Positions 46,353 through 54,859 of a stretch of 64,000 nucleotides of DNA are shown in pieces; within the stretch, counting starts at the first letter, position 1, and the number at the start of each line of letters is the position of its first letter. The notes under the pieces are model-generated. The model was given only the letters and a program-made list of their open reading frames with translations. It was not told the DNA's origin and made no database searches. The position numbers and the translations under genes were made by a program. This DNA is from Streptomyces tauricus (GTDB lineage: Bacteria; Actinomycetota; Actinomycetes; Streptomycetales; Streptomycetaceae), in NCBI RefSeq assembly GCF_014650955.1, contig NZ_BMVY01000012.1:1-64000 (forward strand). The letters run 5' to 3'.

Positions 46353-48003
46353 GGCCCGCGGGGCCGGTGAGTACGCCCTGCACGGTCACCAGACGTCGGT
46401 CGTAGCATCCGTCCGAGCCGTACAGCCGGTAGCGCTCGCTCGTGGTGCCGACGGCGTGCCGCTGGTCGCGCGGCACGTTCGCCGTGTAGGTCGCGTCGCC
46501 CGTATAGCTGTCGTCGAGCCGGGACCACGCGGTGCGCCGGCCACCGCGGGTCTCCACGACGGACGCCCGGTCCCCCAGCGACAGCACGGTCCGCAGCCGG
46601 TCGCCCGCACCGAGGGTGGTGGTGCCGTCCATGGTGTACGTGCGGTCCGTACGGGTCGTCACGGCGGGCCCGCGCCCGTCCACGGTGACCTTCTCGTCGT
46701 CGGTCCAGATCCCGTCGAGCGCGTCCGTGGCCTCGCCGTCGGTCCAGCGGTGCACGGAGGTACTGGCCAGTTCACGGTCGACCGTGGTCGCGACCCGGCC
46801 GTGCGAGGTGTCGACGTACCCGGACACGGTCAGCCGGTGCCCGGCGTCGGTGTCCAGCCGGTGCTCGGAACCGGGCATGTACGTCGAGGAGTTCGTGAGG
46901 TCGCGGGCCTGGTGGGCGGTGAGCTTCCCGGTGACGTGCGTGCTCTTGGCGTCCTGCCAGACGAGGACGTTCACCGGGGTGCTCCAGCCGCTCTGCCCCT
47001 CGGGAACGCCCACTACGGAGACGTCGATCCGGTGCGGGCGCCCGTCGTTGAGCAGCCCCGCGAACGGGGTCAGGTCGTACTCGACGGGCTTGATGTCGAA
47101 GGCCCGCGGGCCCGGGATCACGTACCAGAGGAAGGGGTTGGACCAGCCTCCGGTCCATACGGTGGGGAACGGCGCGGCGATGCCCGCCAATTCACCGTCG
47201 ACCTCTATCCGCACCTCGCGGTAGGGGCCGTCGCCGGCCTTGCAGGAGTAGGGCGCGGCGTCGGGCACGGTCAGATACCAGTACTCCTCGCAGCCGCCGC
47301 CCGACCCCGTGGCGTACACCTCGGCGACGATGCGTTCGCTGTTGCGGGGTGTGGTGAGGGTGCCGTCCTGGAGGGTCAGGACGCGGTCGGGAGTCGCGGC
47401 GGCCCTGACCGTGTGCTGCTTCCCGGCCGGGTAGAAGGTCAAAGTCACCTTGACGTCGATGATTCCCGTGTAGGTGTCGTCGACGACGTTCCCGATCAGC
47501 ATCTCGACGTCCTGGCCCGCGCGGAACGTGTCGCTGTAGCGCGTGACGTCCTTCTCCACCGACCACTCGATGCCGTCGGGCGAGGGCTGCGGGGTGGACG
47601 TACGGAAGACCTCGACGCCGCCGATGTGCAGATACCCGAGCCGGTCGTACTGCCGTCCCTTGACCTTGCCGTCGAGGCGCAGCACGACCTTGCTCCAGCG
47701 GTCTCCGCACCCGCTCGGGGGCGCGTACGTGCCCCTGTACGGCGTGAAATCGCGGAACTGCGCCTCGGCGACCGTCACTTCGCAGGACGCGCCGCCGGGC
47801 CTGGAGACGGGCGGGGCGGCGGTCACCGGGTCGTGCCAGTCGGTGCCGAACTCGGCGGGCGGGTCGGCGAGCGGGGTGGCCGTCCGGGCTTCCGTGGGCC
47901 GCGCTTCCGTCGGCCGGGCGGCCAGGGCCGGGTTCGCTCCGAGGAGGGTGCTCGCCACGAGGGTCGCTCCGGCGAGCATGGACATGATGATCCGTCTTCT
48001 CAT
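46288..48003 (-). CDS. Secreted PNGase A-like peptide N-glycosidase
   Basis: 571 residues from ATG 48003 (a longer open frame adds twelve residues without a ribosome-binding site). Signal peptide ~1-30 ([20 protein letters not shown], cleavage near ALA). A duplicated PTEAR motif and short linker are followed by the PNGase A domain: [77 protein letters not shown], and NVLVWQD. PNGase A enzymes release N-glycans, including core alpha-1,3-fucosylated plant-type ones, from glycopeptides. Cys pairs near both ends suggest disulfides. Convergent and overlapping with the GH109-like gene; together they suggest attack on host- or soil-derived glycoproteins. Confidence 0.85.
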   Translation of the reverse strand: MRRRIIMSMLAGATLVASTLLGANPALAARPTEARPTEARTATPLADPPAEFGTDWHDPVTAAPPVSRPGGASCEVTVAEAQFRDFTPYRGTYAPPSGCGDRWSKVVLRLDGKVKGRQYDRLGYLHIGGVEVFRTSTPQPSPDGIEWSVEKDVTRYSDTFRAGQDVEMLIGNVVDDTYTGIIDVKVTLTFYPAGKQHTVRAAATPDRVLTLQDGTLTTPRNSERIVAEVYATGSGGGCEEYWYLTVPDAAPYSCKAGDGPYREVRIEVDGELAGIAAPFPTVWTGGWSNPFLWYVIPGPRAFDIKPVEYDLTPFAGLLNDGRPHRIDVSVVGVPEGQSGWSTPVNVLVWQDAKSTHVTGKLTAHQARDLTNSSTYMPGSEHRLDTDAGHRLTVSGYVDTSHGRVATTVDRELASTSVHRWTDGEATDALDGIWTDDEKVTVDGRGPAVTTRTDRTYTMDGTTTLGAGDRLRTVLSLGDRASVVETRGGRRTAWSRLDDSYTGDATYTANVPRDQRHAVGTTSERYRLYGSDGCYDRRLVTVQGVLTGPAGPTRPAASASPCQGAPSSTDRG

Positions 48004-48128
48004 GAGCGGTGTTCTACGGGGAGTCGGCCCGGCCCGCAATGCTGCCTCGCCACACTCTGGCCATATGAGCTACGCCGACCGGGGCCCGCCGCCCGACTCG
48101 GTTCTACGGGACCGGTCGTGAGGGGCTG

Positions 48129-48872
48129 TCAGGCCCTGAGGTCCGCCTTGTCGCCCATCACCACGACCGGGTGCTTGGCCGGGTCGAGGGTGCGCAGCAG
48201 GTACTTCATGCCCGACTTGGACAGGCTGACGCAGGCCGACGTACCGCTGCCGTGGTCCATGTGCAGCCAGATGCTGCCGCCCTTGGACTGGCCCTGAGGG
48301 CGGGTCGGGTCGTTCGGCGAGGTGCCCTTGACGCGGTTGTAGTCGATGGCGATGACGTAGTCGAAGTCGTTCCAGTGCGACTTGGCCCAGTAGTGCGGGG
48401 CCTGGAAACCCGAGGACTGCGTGTACGGGAGCTTGGCGCCGGGGTCGGCGAGGACACCGCCCGCGTCGCTGAGCGTGAACACTCCGACGGGGCTGCGCTT
48501 GTCGCCCTCCGCGTGGTCGGTCGTCCAGCCCTTCTTGCCGTTGTGCCCTTCCCAGCTGCGCGTCTTGTCCCAGGTGGAGCCGGACTTGGTGTAGAGGACG
48601 ATCGTGGACTTCGCCGAGTCCTCGCCCTGTCCGTAGACCGCGACGACCTGCCGGGAGTTCGCGGGGATCTTCTTCCGCAGCTTGTCCCCCACGTCGGGGA
48701 TGCGCTTGAGGTCGACCGTGCGCGCCTGCTCGGGCCAGGACCCGTCCCCCGCCTGGCCGTTGCTCTTCTTCCCGCTTCCGTCGTCCGAACCGCCGCAGGC
48801 CGCCAGTGGCATGACCAGGGCGCCCAGGACCGCGGCCACGGCCGTCGTACGCATCCCTCCGCGTATGTGCAT
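48129..48872 (-). CDS. L,D-transpeptidase-like (YkuD-type) lipoprotein
   Basis: 247 residues from ATG 48872 (ATG 48854 and 48881 also possible). Lipobox PLAAC anchors it outside the membrane. The C-terminal half has the order of a YkuD/ErfK-type domain: DKRSPVGVFTLSDAGG, SSGFQAPHYWAKSHWNDFDYVIAIDYN, then WLHMDHGSGTSACVSLSKSGM. In it H, S and C take the place of the usual SHGC(V/I) motif, with Cys as candidate nucleophile. Such enzymes make 3-3 peptide crosslinks or attach proteins to the wall; this subgroup is also annotated simply as L,D-transpeptidase family. Divergent from the ABC exporter pair. Confidence 0.8.
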   Translation of the reverse strand: MHIRGGMRTTAVAAVLGALVMPLAACGGSDDGSGKKSNGQAGDGSWPEQARTVDLKRIPDVGDKLRKKIPANSRQVVAVYGQGEDSAKSTIVLYTKSGSTWDKTRSWEGHNGKKGWTTDHAEGDKRSPVGVFTLSDAGGVLADPGAKLPYTQSSGFQAPHYWAKSHWNDFDYVIAIDYNRVKGTSPNDPTRPQGQSKGGSIWLHMDHGSGTSACVSLSKSGMKYLLRTLDPAKHPVVVMGDKADLRA

Positions 48873-49073
48873 ACCGTCCATCGTCGCACCACGCCGCGGA
48901 CGGCCGTGCCGACCCCCTCGGCTTACCGGGCATATCCGGGCGGTCCGGGCCGAATCTTTGCCTTGCGACGGAAAAGCGTTTGCCTGCGGACACGCTGCGA
49001 CGCGAACCTTGCACGGTTTGTTGCCTTCCCTTGTCGCCTCTCCACCTCCGTACTACGAGCCCTTTGGAACGTC

Positions 49074-50891
49074 ATGCAGATTCAAGACCTTCCGTATCCC
49101 GATCCGGGTGTGCCGGACGCACGCTCGGGGCCCCGATTCCTGGTATGGCTCGGCCGGAATCAGCTCGGTGGACAGATGAAGGCCCTGGTCTGGGGGCTGC
49201 TGCACTTCCTGTCCGTGTCCGCACTGCCCTTCTGTGTCGGCTTCGCCGTCCAGGCCGTCGTGGACCACTCCGGTGCGCGCCTCGGCCTCGCGGGCGGACT
49301 GCTCGCCCTGTGCGGCTTCGGTATCGCGCTGGGCGACACGATGCTGCACCGGGCCGCGGTCACCAACTGGATCACCGCGGCAGCCCGCGTCCAGCAGTTG
49401 CTGGCCCGCAAAACCGCTCTGCTGGGCTCCGCGCTGACCCGACGCGTCGCGGCCGGAGAGATCGTGGCGGTCAGCACGGGTGACGTCGAGAAGATCGGCT
49501 GGTTCGTGGAAGCCGTGTCGCGGTTCACCGCGGCCGCGGTGACCGTCGTACTCGTCTGCGTCGCTCTGGTCGTCTACCAGCCGGCACTAGGCGTCGTCGT
49601 CGCCGTGGGCCTGCCCGTCCTGGCGCTGTCGGTGCTGCCGCTGCTGCCCCGGGCCACCCGCCGCGCGGACTTCCAGCGTGAGAAGGCGGGGCGCGCCACC
49701 GAGCTGGCCTCGGACACCGTGGCGGGCCTGCGCGTGCTGCGCGGGATCGGCGGCGAGGAACTGTTCCTCGACCGCTACCGCCGTGCCTCGCAGGAGGTCC
49801 GGCACGCCGCCGTACGCAGTGCCCGCATGTGGGCGCTGATCCACGCGATCCAGGTCTTCCTGCCCGGTCTGCTGCTGATCGTGGTCGTCTGGCACGGCGT
49901 GAACCTGGCTCGCGAGGGCCGGATCACCGTCGGCGAGATGGTCACCGTGTACAGCGCGGTCATGATCCTCACCTATCCGCTGCGGCACTTCACCGAGATC
50001 GCGATGGCGTACTCCTTCTCCCGGCCGTCCGCCAGGCGCGCGGCGCGGGTGCTGTCGCTCGAACGGGCCACGGACGGCGAGGGATCGCGTGAGGCCGTCG
50101 TGCCGACCGGTGACCTGTACGACCCGGCGACCGGACTGCTCGCGCCCGCGGGACGGTTCACCGCGGTGGTGTGCGGTGACCCGGACGCCGCAGGCGAACT
50201 GGCCGAACGGCTCGGCGGTCATACGGCGGAGTCCTCGGAGCTGCCGTCCGCGCTGGTCGGCGGCGTACCGCTCGACGAACTGCCCCTCGGTTCCGCCCGC
50301 AGTGCCGTCCTCGTCCAGGACAAGGATCCGGTCCTGCTCTCCGGAACGCTGCGCGAACTGCTCGACGTGCCCTCGTCGGGAGACGTCAGTCCCGAGAAGG
50401 CGCTGTCCGCGGCCCAGTGCGGCGACGTCCTGGACGCGCTCGCGCAGGGTTCGCTGGACGCCGACGACCCGATGGACGCCCGGATCACCGAACGCGGCCG
50501 GTCCCTGTCGGGCGGCCAGCGCCAGCGTCTCGCGCTGGCCCGGTCGCTGGTCACGGCCCCCGGGGTGCTGGTCCTGGACGAACCGACGTCCGCGGTCGAC
50601 TCGCACACCGAGGCTCGGATCGCCGAAGGGATCCGCTCCCTCCGGGAGGGACGCACGACGGTGATCTTCACCTCGTCGCCGCTGCTCCTGGACCACGCGG
50701 ACCGGGTCGTACTCGTCCACGAGGGCGAGGTGGCGGCGGTCGGCGTGCACCGCGCACTGCTGCACAGCGACGCGCGATACCGCGCCGTGGTGACCCGTGA
50801 GACCGACGACGAGGCCGCCGGACAGGAACTGAAGCAACTCCAGGAACTTGACGAGATCCAGGAACTGGAAGAGATCGAGGAGACGGCATGA
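49074..50891 (+). CDS. ABC exporter subunit with lost Walker A (heterodimer partner 1)
   Basis: 605 residues. Exporter-type membrane domain (six helices in ~30-300), then an NBD in which the P-loop is gone: the position reads VVCGDPDAAGELAERLGG (~365-382) with no GKS/T. The signature is perfect (LSGGQRQRLALA, ~478) and Walker B is intact (VLVLDEPTS, ~500). The H-loop is also lost (FTSSPLLLDHAD). A Glu/Gln/Leu-rich tail (QELKQLQELDEIQELEEIEE) may form a short coiled coil. The stop overlaps the ATG of the second exporter gene (ATGA). Together they make a heterodimer where this subunit donates only the LSGGQ face. The substrate is unknown. ATG 49074 by frame and membrane topology; the ribosome-binding site is weak. 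Confidence 0.88.
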   Translation: MQIQDLPYPDPGVPDARSGPRFLVWLGRNQLGGQMKALVWGLLHFLSVSALPFCVGFAVQAVVDHSGARLGLAGGLLALCGFGIALGDTMLHRAAVTNWITAAARVQQLLARKTALLGSALTRRVAAGEIVAVSTGDVEKIGWFVEAVSRFTAAAVTVVLVCVALVVYQPALGVVVAVGLPVLALSVLPLLPRATRRADFQREKAGRATELASDTVAGLRVLRGIGGEELFLDRYRRASQEVRHAAVRSARMWALIHAIQVFLPGLLLIVVVWHGVNLAREGRITVGEMVTVYSAVMILTYPLRHFTEIAMAYSFSRPSARRAARVLSLERATDGEGSREAVVPTGDLYDPATGLLAPAGRFTAVVCGDPDAAGELAERLGGHTAESSELPSALVGGVPLDELPLGSARSAVLVQDKDPVLLSGTLRELLDVPSSGDVSPEKALSAAQCGDVLDALAQGSLDADDPMDARITERGRSLSGGQRQRLALARSLVTAPGVLVLDEPTSAVDSHTEARIAEGIRSLREGRTTVIFTSSPLLLDHADRVVLVHEGEVAAVGVHRALLHSDARYRAVVTRETDDEAAGQELKQLQELDEIQELEEIEETA

Positions 50892-52678
50892 TCGGCGTGG
50901 CGCCACCGGCCTACGACCCGGCGGCCCCGACGACCGCAGAGACCCTGCCCGTCGGCGCCCCCGCGACCGTACGCGCCTACGTGGCCGAACTGTTCCAACG
51001 GCATCGCCGTACCTTCCTGGTGCTCGTCGCCGTCAACACGGTCGCCGTCGTCTCCTCGATGGTGGGCCCCTATCTGCTGGGCAACCTGGTCCAGCACGTC
51101 TCCGAAGGCGCGACCGCCGCGCGCGAACTGCACCTGGAGCGCACCGCCGCCCTGTTCGTCCTCGCCCTGGTCGTCCAGGCCGTGTTCGTGCACCAGGTGC
51201 AGCTGCGGGGGGCCATGCTCGGCGAGCGGATGCTGGCCGACCTGCGCGAGGACTTCCTCGTACGGGCCGTGGGGCTGCCGCCCGGCGTCCTGGAGCGGGC
51301 CGGTACGGGCGATCTGCTCTCCCGGATCACCACGGACATCGACCGGCTGGCCAACGCCATGCGTGAGGCCGTGCCCCAGCTGGCCATCGCCGTGGTGTGG
51401 GTGGCGCTGCTGCTCGGCGGGCTCGTCGTGACGGCGCCGCCGCTCGCGCCCGCCGTGCTGGTCGCCGTCCCGATCCTGGTGGTCGCCTGCCGCTGGTACT
51501 TCAAGCGCGCCGCGTCCGGCTACCGCTCCGAGGCCGCCGGCTACGCGGCCGTGGCCGCCGTCCTCGCCGAGACCGTGGACGCCGGGCGCACCGTCGAGGC
51601 GCACCGCCTGGGTGAGCGCCGGATCGCCCTGTCGGACCAGCGGGTCGCGGAGTGGACCGCGTGGGAGCGGTACACCCTCTGGCTGCGGTCGGTGCTCTTC
51701 CCCGCCATCAACGCCACGCACACCACGGTCCTCGGCTCGGTCCTGATGATCGGCGGGTACTTCGTCCTCCAGGGCTGGATCGACGTGGGCCAGCTGACGA
51801 CGGGCGCCCTGATCGCGCAGATGCTCGTCGACCCGGTGGGCCTGATCCTGCGCTGGTACGACGAGCTGCAGGTGGCCCAGGTGTCGCTGGCCCGGCTGGT
51901 GGGCGTCCGGGAGATCGAGCCGGACGCGGGTGACGGGTCGCTGACCCCCGACGGCCGTGACGTGCACGCCGACGAGGTGCACTTCGGCTACCGGGCGGGC
52001 GTCGACGTGCTGCGCGAGGTCTCCCTGGAGGTCGCGCCCGGCACCCGGCTGGCCCTGGTCGGCCCGTCCGGCGCGGGCAAGTCCACGCTGGGCAGGCTGC
52101 TCGCCGGGATCTACGCGCCCCGCACGGGCCAGGTCACCCTGGGTGGCGCCGAACTGTCCCGGATGTCCGCGGAACGCGTCCGCTCCCATGTGGCCCTCGT
52201 CAACCAGGAGCACCACGTGTTCGTGGGCGCCCTGCGCGACAACCTCCTCCTCGCCCGTACGGGTGCCGACGACGCCGAGCTGTGGGCCGCCCTGGGCGCG
52301 GTCGACGCCGCCGGGTGGGCACGGGCGCTGGACGGCGGTCTCGACACCGAGGTCGGCTCGGGCGGCGTCGCGCTCACACCGGCCCAGGCCCAGCAGATCG
52401 CGCTCGCCCGCCTGGTGCTCGCCGACCCGCACACCCTGGTCCTGGACGAGGCCACCTCGCTCCTCGACCCGCGGGCGGCCCGGCACCTGGAGCGCTCCCT
52501 GGCCCGGGTCCTCGACGGCCGCACCGTGGTCGCCATCGCCCACCGGCTGCACACCGCCCACGACGCGGACGTCATCGTCGTGGTCGAGAACGGCCGCATC
52601 AGCGAACTCGGCAGCCACGACCAGCTGGTCGCCGCGGACGGCGCGTACGCGGCACTGTGGCGGTCCTGGCACGGCTGA
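50888..52678 (+). CDS. ABC exporter subunit with lost signature (heterodimer partner 2)
   Basis: 596 residues. Six membrane helices in ~35-330, then an NBD with intact Walker A GPSGAGKST (~392-400), Q-loop VNQEHHVF, Walker B LVLDEATSLLD (~517) and H-loop IAHRLHT. The signature LSGGQ is replaced by LTPAQAQQ (~496). It complements the upstream subunit, which has LSGGQ but no Walker A, so the pair can form exactly one complete ATP site and one dead site. Translationally coupled by a four-base overlap and followed by a strong terminator, so the two genes are a self-contained operon. Confidence 0.9.
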   Translation: MIGVAPPAYDPAAPTTAETLPVGAPATVRAYVAELFQRHRRTFLVLVAVNTVAVVSSMVGPYLLGNLVQHVSEGATAARELHLERTAALFVLALVVQAVFVHQVQLRGAMLGERMLADLREDFLVRAVGLPPGVLERAGTGDLLSRITTDIDRLANAMREAVPQLAIAVVWVALLLGGLVVTAPPLAPAVLVAVPILVVACRWYFKRAASGYRSEAAGYAAVAAVLAETVDAGRTVEAHRLGERRIALSDQRVAEWTAWERYTLWLRSVLFPAINATHTTVLGSVLMIGGYFVLQGWIDVGQLTTGALIAQMLVDPVGLILRWYDELQVAQVSLARLVGVREIEPDAGDGSLTPDGRDVHADEVHFGYRAGVDVLREVSLEVAPGTRLALVGPSGAGKSTLGRLLAGIYAPRTGQVTLGGAELSRMSAERVRSHVALVNQEHHVFVGALRDNLLLARTGADDAELWAALGAVDAAGWARALDGGLDTEVGSGGVALTPAQAQQIALARLVLADPHTLVLDEATSLLDPRAARHLERSLARVLDGRTVVAIAHRLHTAHDADVIVVVENGRISELGSHDQLVAADGAYAALWRSWHG

Positions 52679-52705
52679 CCGCCCACGCGGGCGGGCCGCC
52701 CGAAG

Positions 52706-52735
52706 GGGCCGGTCCGCCCGTGAGCGGACCGGCCC
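52706..52735 (+). terminator. Terminator of the ABC exporter operon
   Basis: A 12-bp perfect stem GGGCCGGTCCGC (52706-52717) / GCGGACCGGCCC (52724-52735) with six-base loop, 28 bases after the stop codon, followed by a C-rich tract with a single T. Confidence 0.8.
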
Positions 52736-52959
52736 TCCCCCCGCGCTCCTACGAGCGCGCCGACGCGCCCGGCCGGGCTCCGTGGCGTTGCGCGGTGTCG
52801 CAGGTGGGTGGAAGTGTGGAGGTCGGCACCGGCTCGGGGAGCGCTCGGGAACCGCCCGGTTCCACGTGTTCCGTACGGGCGAGGCCTGGGCCGAGCGGTC
52901 CGCGTACCCGCCGCCGAACGCGGTGACAGCAGGCCGGCCCGCACCACCTGGAGGTACCC

Positions 52960-53430
52960 GTGGACAGCGCCGACGGTTGGGGAGACGATGTCTACCAGCC
53001 CGACGGATCCGAGGTTCAGGACGACGCCGGACTGCTCGACGCCGAGGACACCCTTGAAACCGACGGTGTGAGCGACCCTCTGGACCGCGGCTGGTCACCT
53101 CCGGAACGCCCCTGGGCGGTGGAACGCAACGACGTGACAGCGGCCGAGCGCCACCGCGGCGAAACCCTCGACGAACGTCTCGCGGAAGAACTCCCGGACA
53201 TCGCGGCACCCGAAGGCGACGGCATCGGAGACTGCCCCGACTCGGACGGCGAACCCCTGGACAACGAAGTGGGCGCCCTGCGCTCCGGACGTCTCGTGGC
53301 CCCCGGAGAAGGAGCGCACGAGGACGGGGAGAGCGGGCTGATCGCCACCGACGTGGGCATAGACGGAGCGGCTGCCTCCGCGGAGGAGGCCGCCATGCAC
53401 ATCGTCGACGAGGACTCGCTGCCCGGCTGA
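52960..53430 (+). CDS. DUF5709-like acidic protein
   Basis: 156 residues, very acidic (many Asp/Glu) and Gly-rich, without membrane segments or Cys-rich motifs. Recognisable stretches: [54 protein letters not shown] and [13 protein letters not shown]. These match the actinobacterial DUF5709 family of unknown function; it is probably disordered in part. GTG start with GGAGG seven bases upstream. It precedes the L31 gene by 55 bases in the same direction. Confidence 0.75.
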   Translation: MDSADGWGDDVYQPDGSEVQDDAGLLDAEDTLETDGVSDPLDRGWSPPERPWAVERNDVTAAERHRGETLDERLAEELPDIAAPEGDGIGDCPDSDGEPLDNEVGALRSGRLVAPGEGAHEDGESGLIATDVGIDGAAASAEEAAMHIVDEDSLPG

Positions 53431-53485
53431 CCCCGTCTCCCCCGCTGTCCCGTCCGCGCACCCCTCCCCCACGCAAGGAGCACTC

Positions 53486-53767
53486 ATGCAGCAGGACAAG
53501 CACCCCGACTACCACTCCGTCGTCTTCCGCGACCGCGCTGCCGGGTACGCCTTCCTGACCCGGTCCACCGCTGCCAGCGACCAGACCATCGAGTGGGACG
53601 ACGGCCGGACCTACCCCGTCGTGGATGTGGAGATCTCCTCGGAGAGCCACCCCTTCTACACGGGCACGGCGAGGACCGTGGACACCGAGGGACGCGTCGC
53701 CCGCTTCGAGAAGCGGTACGGCGGCGGAGGCCAGGACAAGGCCTCGGGCGGGGACGACGCGTCCTGA
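53486..53767 (+). CDS. rpmE2: 50S ribosomal protein L31 type B
   Basis: 93 residues. Typical L31[13 protein letters not shown] near the start, [24 protein letters not shown] in the middle and RFEKRYG near the end. It lacks the zinc-binding cysteines of type A L31 (no Cys at all), so it is the zinc-independent version that replaces L31A when zinc is scarce. In other bacteria, including Streptomyces, its gene is Zur-controlled. I see no clear Zur box in the 55 bases upstream, so it may be transcribed with the DUF5709 gene or from further upstream. ATG with AAGGAG upstream. Confidence 0.95.
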   Translation: MQQDKHPDYHSVVFRDRAAGYAFLTRSTAASDQTIEWDDGRTYPVVDVEISSESHPFYTGTARTVDTEGRVARFEKRYGGGGQDKASGGDDAS

Positions 53768-53824
53768 CCCGGGTGGAACGGGTGCCTTCCGGCGGCGGGT
53801 GACAGCTGCGCGGTGTCCGTCGAC

Positions 53825-53896
53825 GGCGCCACTCGTCCCGGCGGCGGCGCTTGTCCTGGTGGCGCCACTCGTCCTGGTGGCACGCGTTCTGGCGGC
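53825..53896. repeat. 18-bp imperfect tandem repeat
   Basis: Four consecutive 18-bp units related to GGCGCCACTCGTCCTGGT (copies begin 53825, 53843, 53861, 53879; copies 1 and 3 nearly identical, copy 4 most diverged). They lie in the 152-bp spacer between the L31 gene and the convergent YdjM-like gene. Confidence 0.65.
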
Positions 53897-53919
53897 ACGG
53901 CCGCCGGGACGCGCCCGCC

Positions 53920-54714
53920 TCAGATGAAGTTGAGCGCGGCCGCGCCGCCCACTCCGCCCAGCACCATGAACGCCGGCATCAGCACCTTCAGCTCCACCCA
54001 GCTGCCCGCCCTGAAGCGCAGCACCTTGGGCGGCCCGAGCGGGTACCAGCGCTTGCGGCCGACCGGGATCGGCCACAGTATCGGGCAGCCCGACACCGTC
54101 AGCGCGTCCCCGATGTCGTGCACCAGCGCTCCCAGGATGATCGGCAGTCCGAGCCACAGGTACTCCTGGCCCGGCTCCGTGAAGAGCCAGTCGGCTCCGT
54201 TGCCCGGCTTGTCCAGCACTCCTGCGATGATCCACGCGCTCGCCGCCGCCAGCAGCCAGACCAGGACGTCGGAACTGGAGCCACGCGTCGCCCGCCACAG
54301 CAGTCCCTCGATGGCGAGCACCATGTGGACGGCCAGCAGCGCCAGCACCGCCCAGCGGCCTCCCGTGATCGCGAGGACCGACGCTCCCGCGCCGATGAGC
54401 ACCGCCCACAGCCATGTGTGGGTAAGGGTCCGGTGACCACCGGAACGGCTCGGGTCGCCGGGCTTCTTCGTCGCCTTGTAGACGGCGTACGAGAGCTTGT
54501 CGACGATCTCGCACAGGCCCCGGGACAGGGGTCCGAAAGCGCGCGAGATCGTGGCGGCCTTGTGATCCAGGTCCGGGGCGAGCGCGGCACCCGCGCAGAT
54601 CAGCGCGCCGGCCACCAGGACCGGCCACGGCATCGTGTGTCCGGAGGCGGCCGCCGCCGCGCCGACGCCCAGCCAGGCCGCCGCCCCGGACAGTGAGTGT
54701 GCTGGTCCCATCAT
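53920..54714 (-). CDS. Membrane-bound metal-dependent hydrolase (YdjM/LexA-type)
   Basis: 264 residues. An integral membrane protein with several hydrophobic helices. The family histidine/aspartate motifs are present: GPAHSLSGAAAWLGVG (first His), APDLDHKAATIS (Asp-x-Asp-His), GHRTLTHTWLWA (Gly-His-Arg-x3-His) and LGALVHDIGDALT (His-Asp). These are usual for the YdjM (DUF457-like) group of predicted metal-dependent hydrolases; the substrate is unknown. Start at ATG 54714 (adjacent ATG 54711); a G-rich site precedes it. Divergent from the helicase gene. Confidence 0.85.
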   Translation of the reverse strand: MMGPAHSLSGAAAWLGVGAAAAASGHTMPWPVLVAGALICAGAALAPDLDHKAATISRAFGPLSRGLCEIVDKLSYAVYKATKKPGDPSRSGGHRTLTHTWLWAVLIGAGASVLAITGGRWAVLALLAVHMVLAIEGLLWRATRGSSSDVLVWLLAAASAWIIAGVLDKPGNGADWLFTEPGQEYLWLGLPIILGALVHDIGDALTVSGCPILWPIPVGRKRWYPLGPPKVLRFRAGSWVELKVLMPAFMVLGGVGGAAALNFI

Positions 54715-54859
54715 GGCCGTGCCCCGCCCCATTCCTCTTGTGCCGACTGCCAGTTGTCCGCGTGGGCTGACACCTGGTCGGCGACACAGCGTAGCGTTCG
54801 TGATCTTCGGCCCCGCATCCGATTCCCTCATCGGGTGGGATGACAGGCAAGATGGGTGT

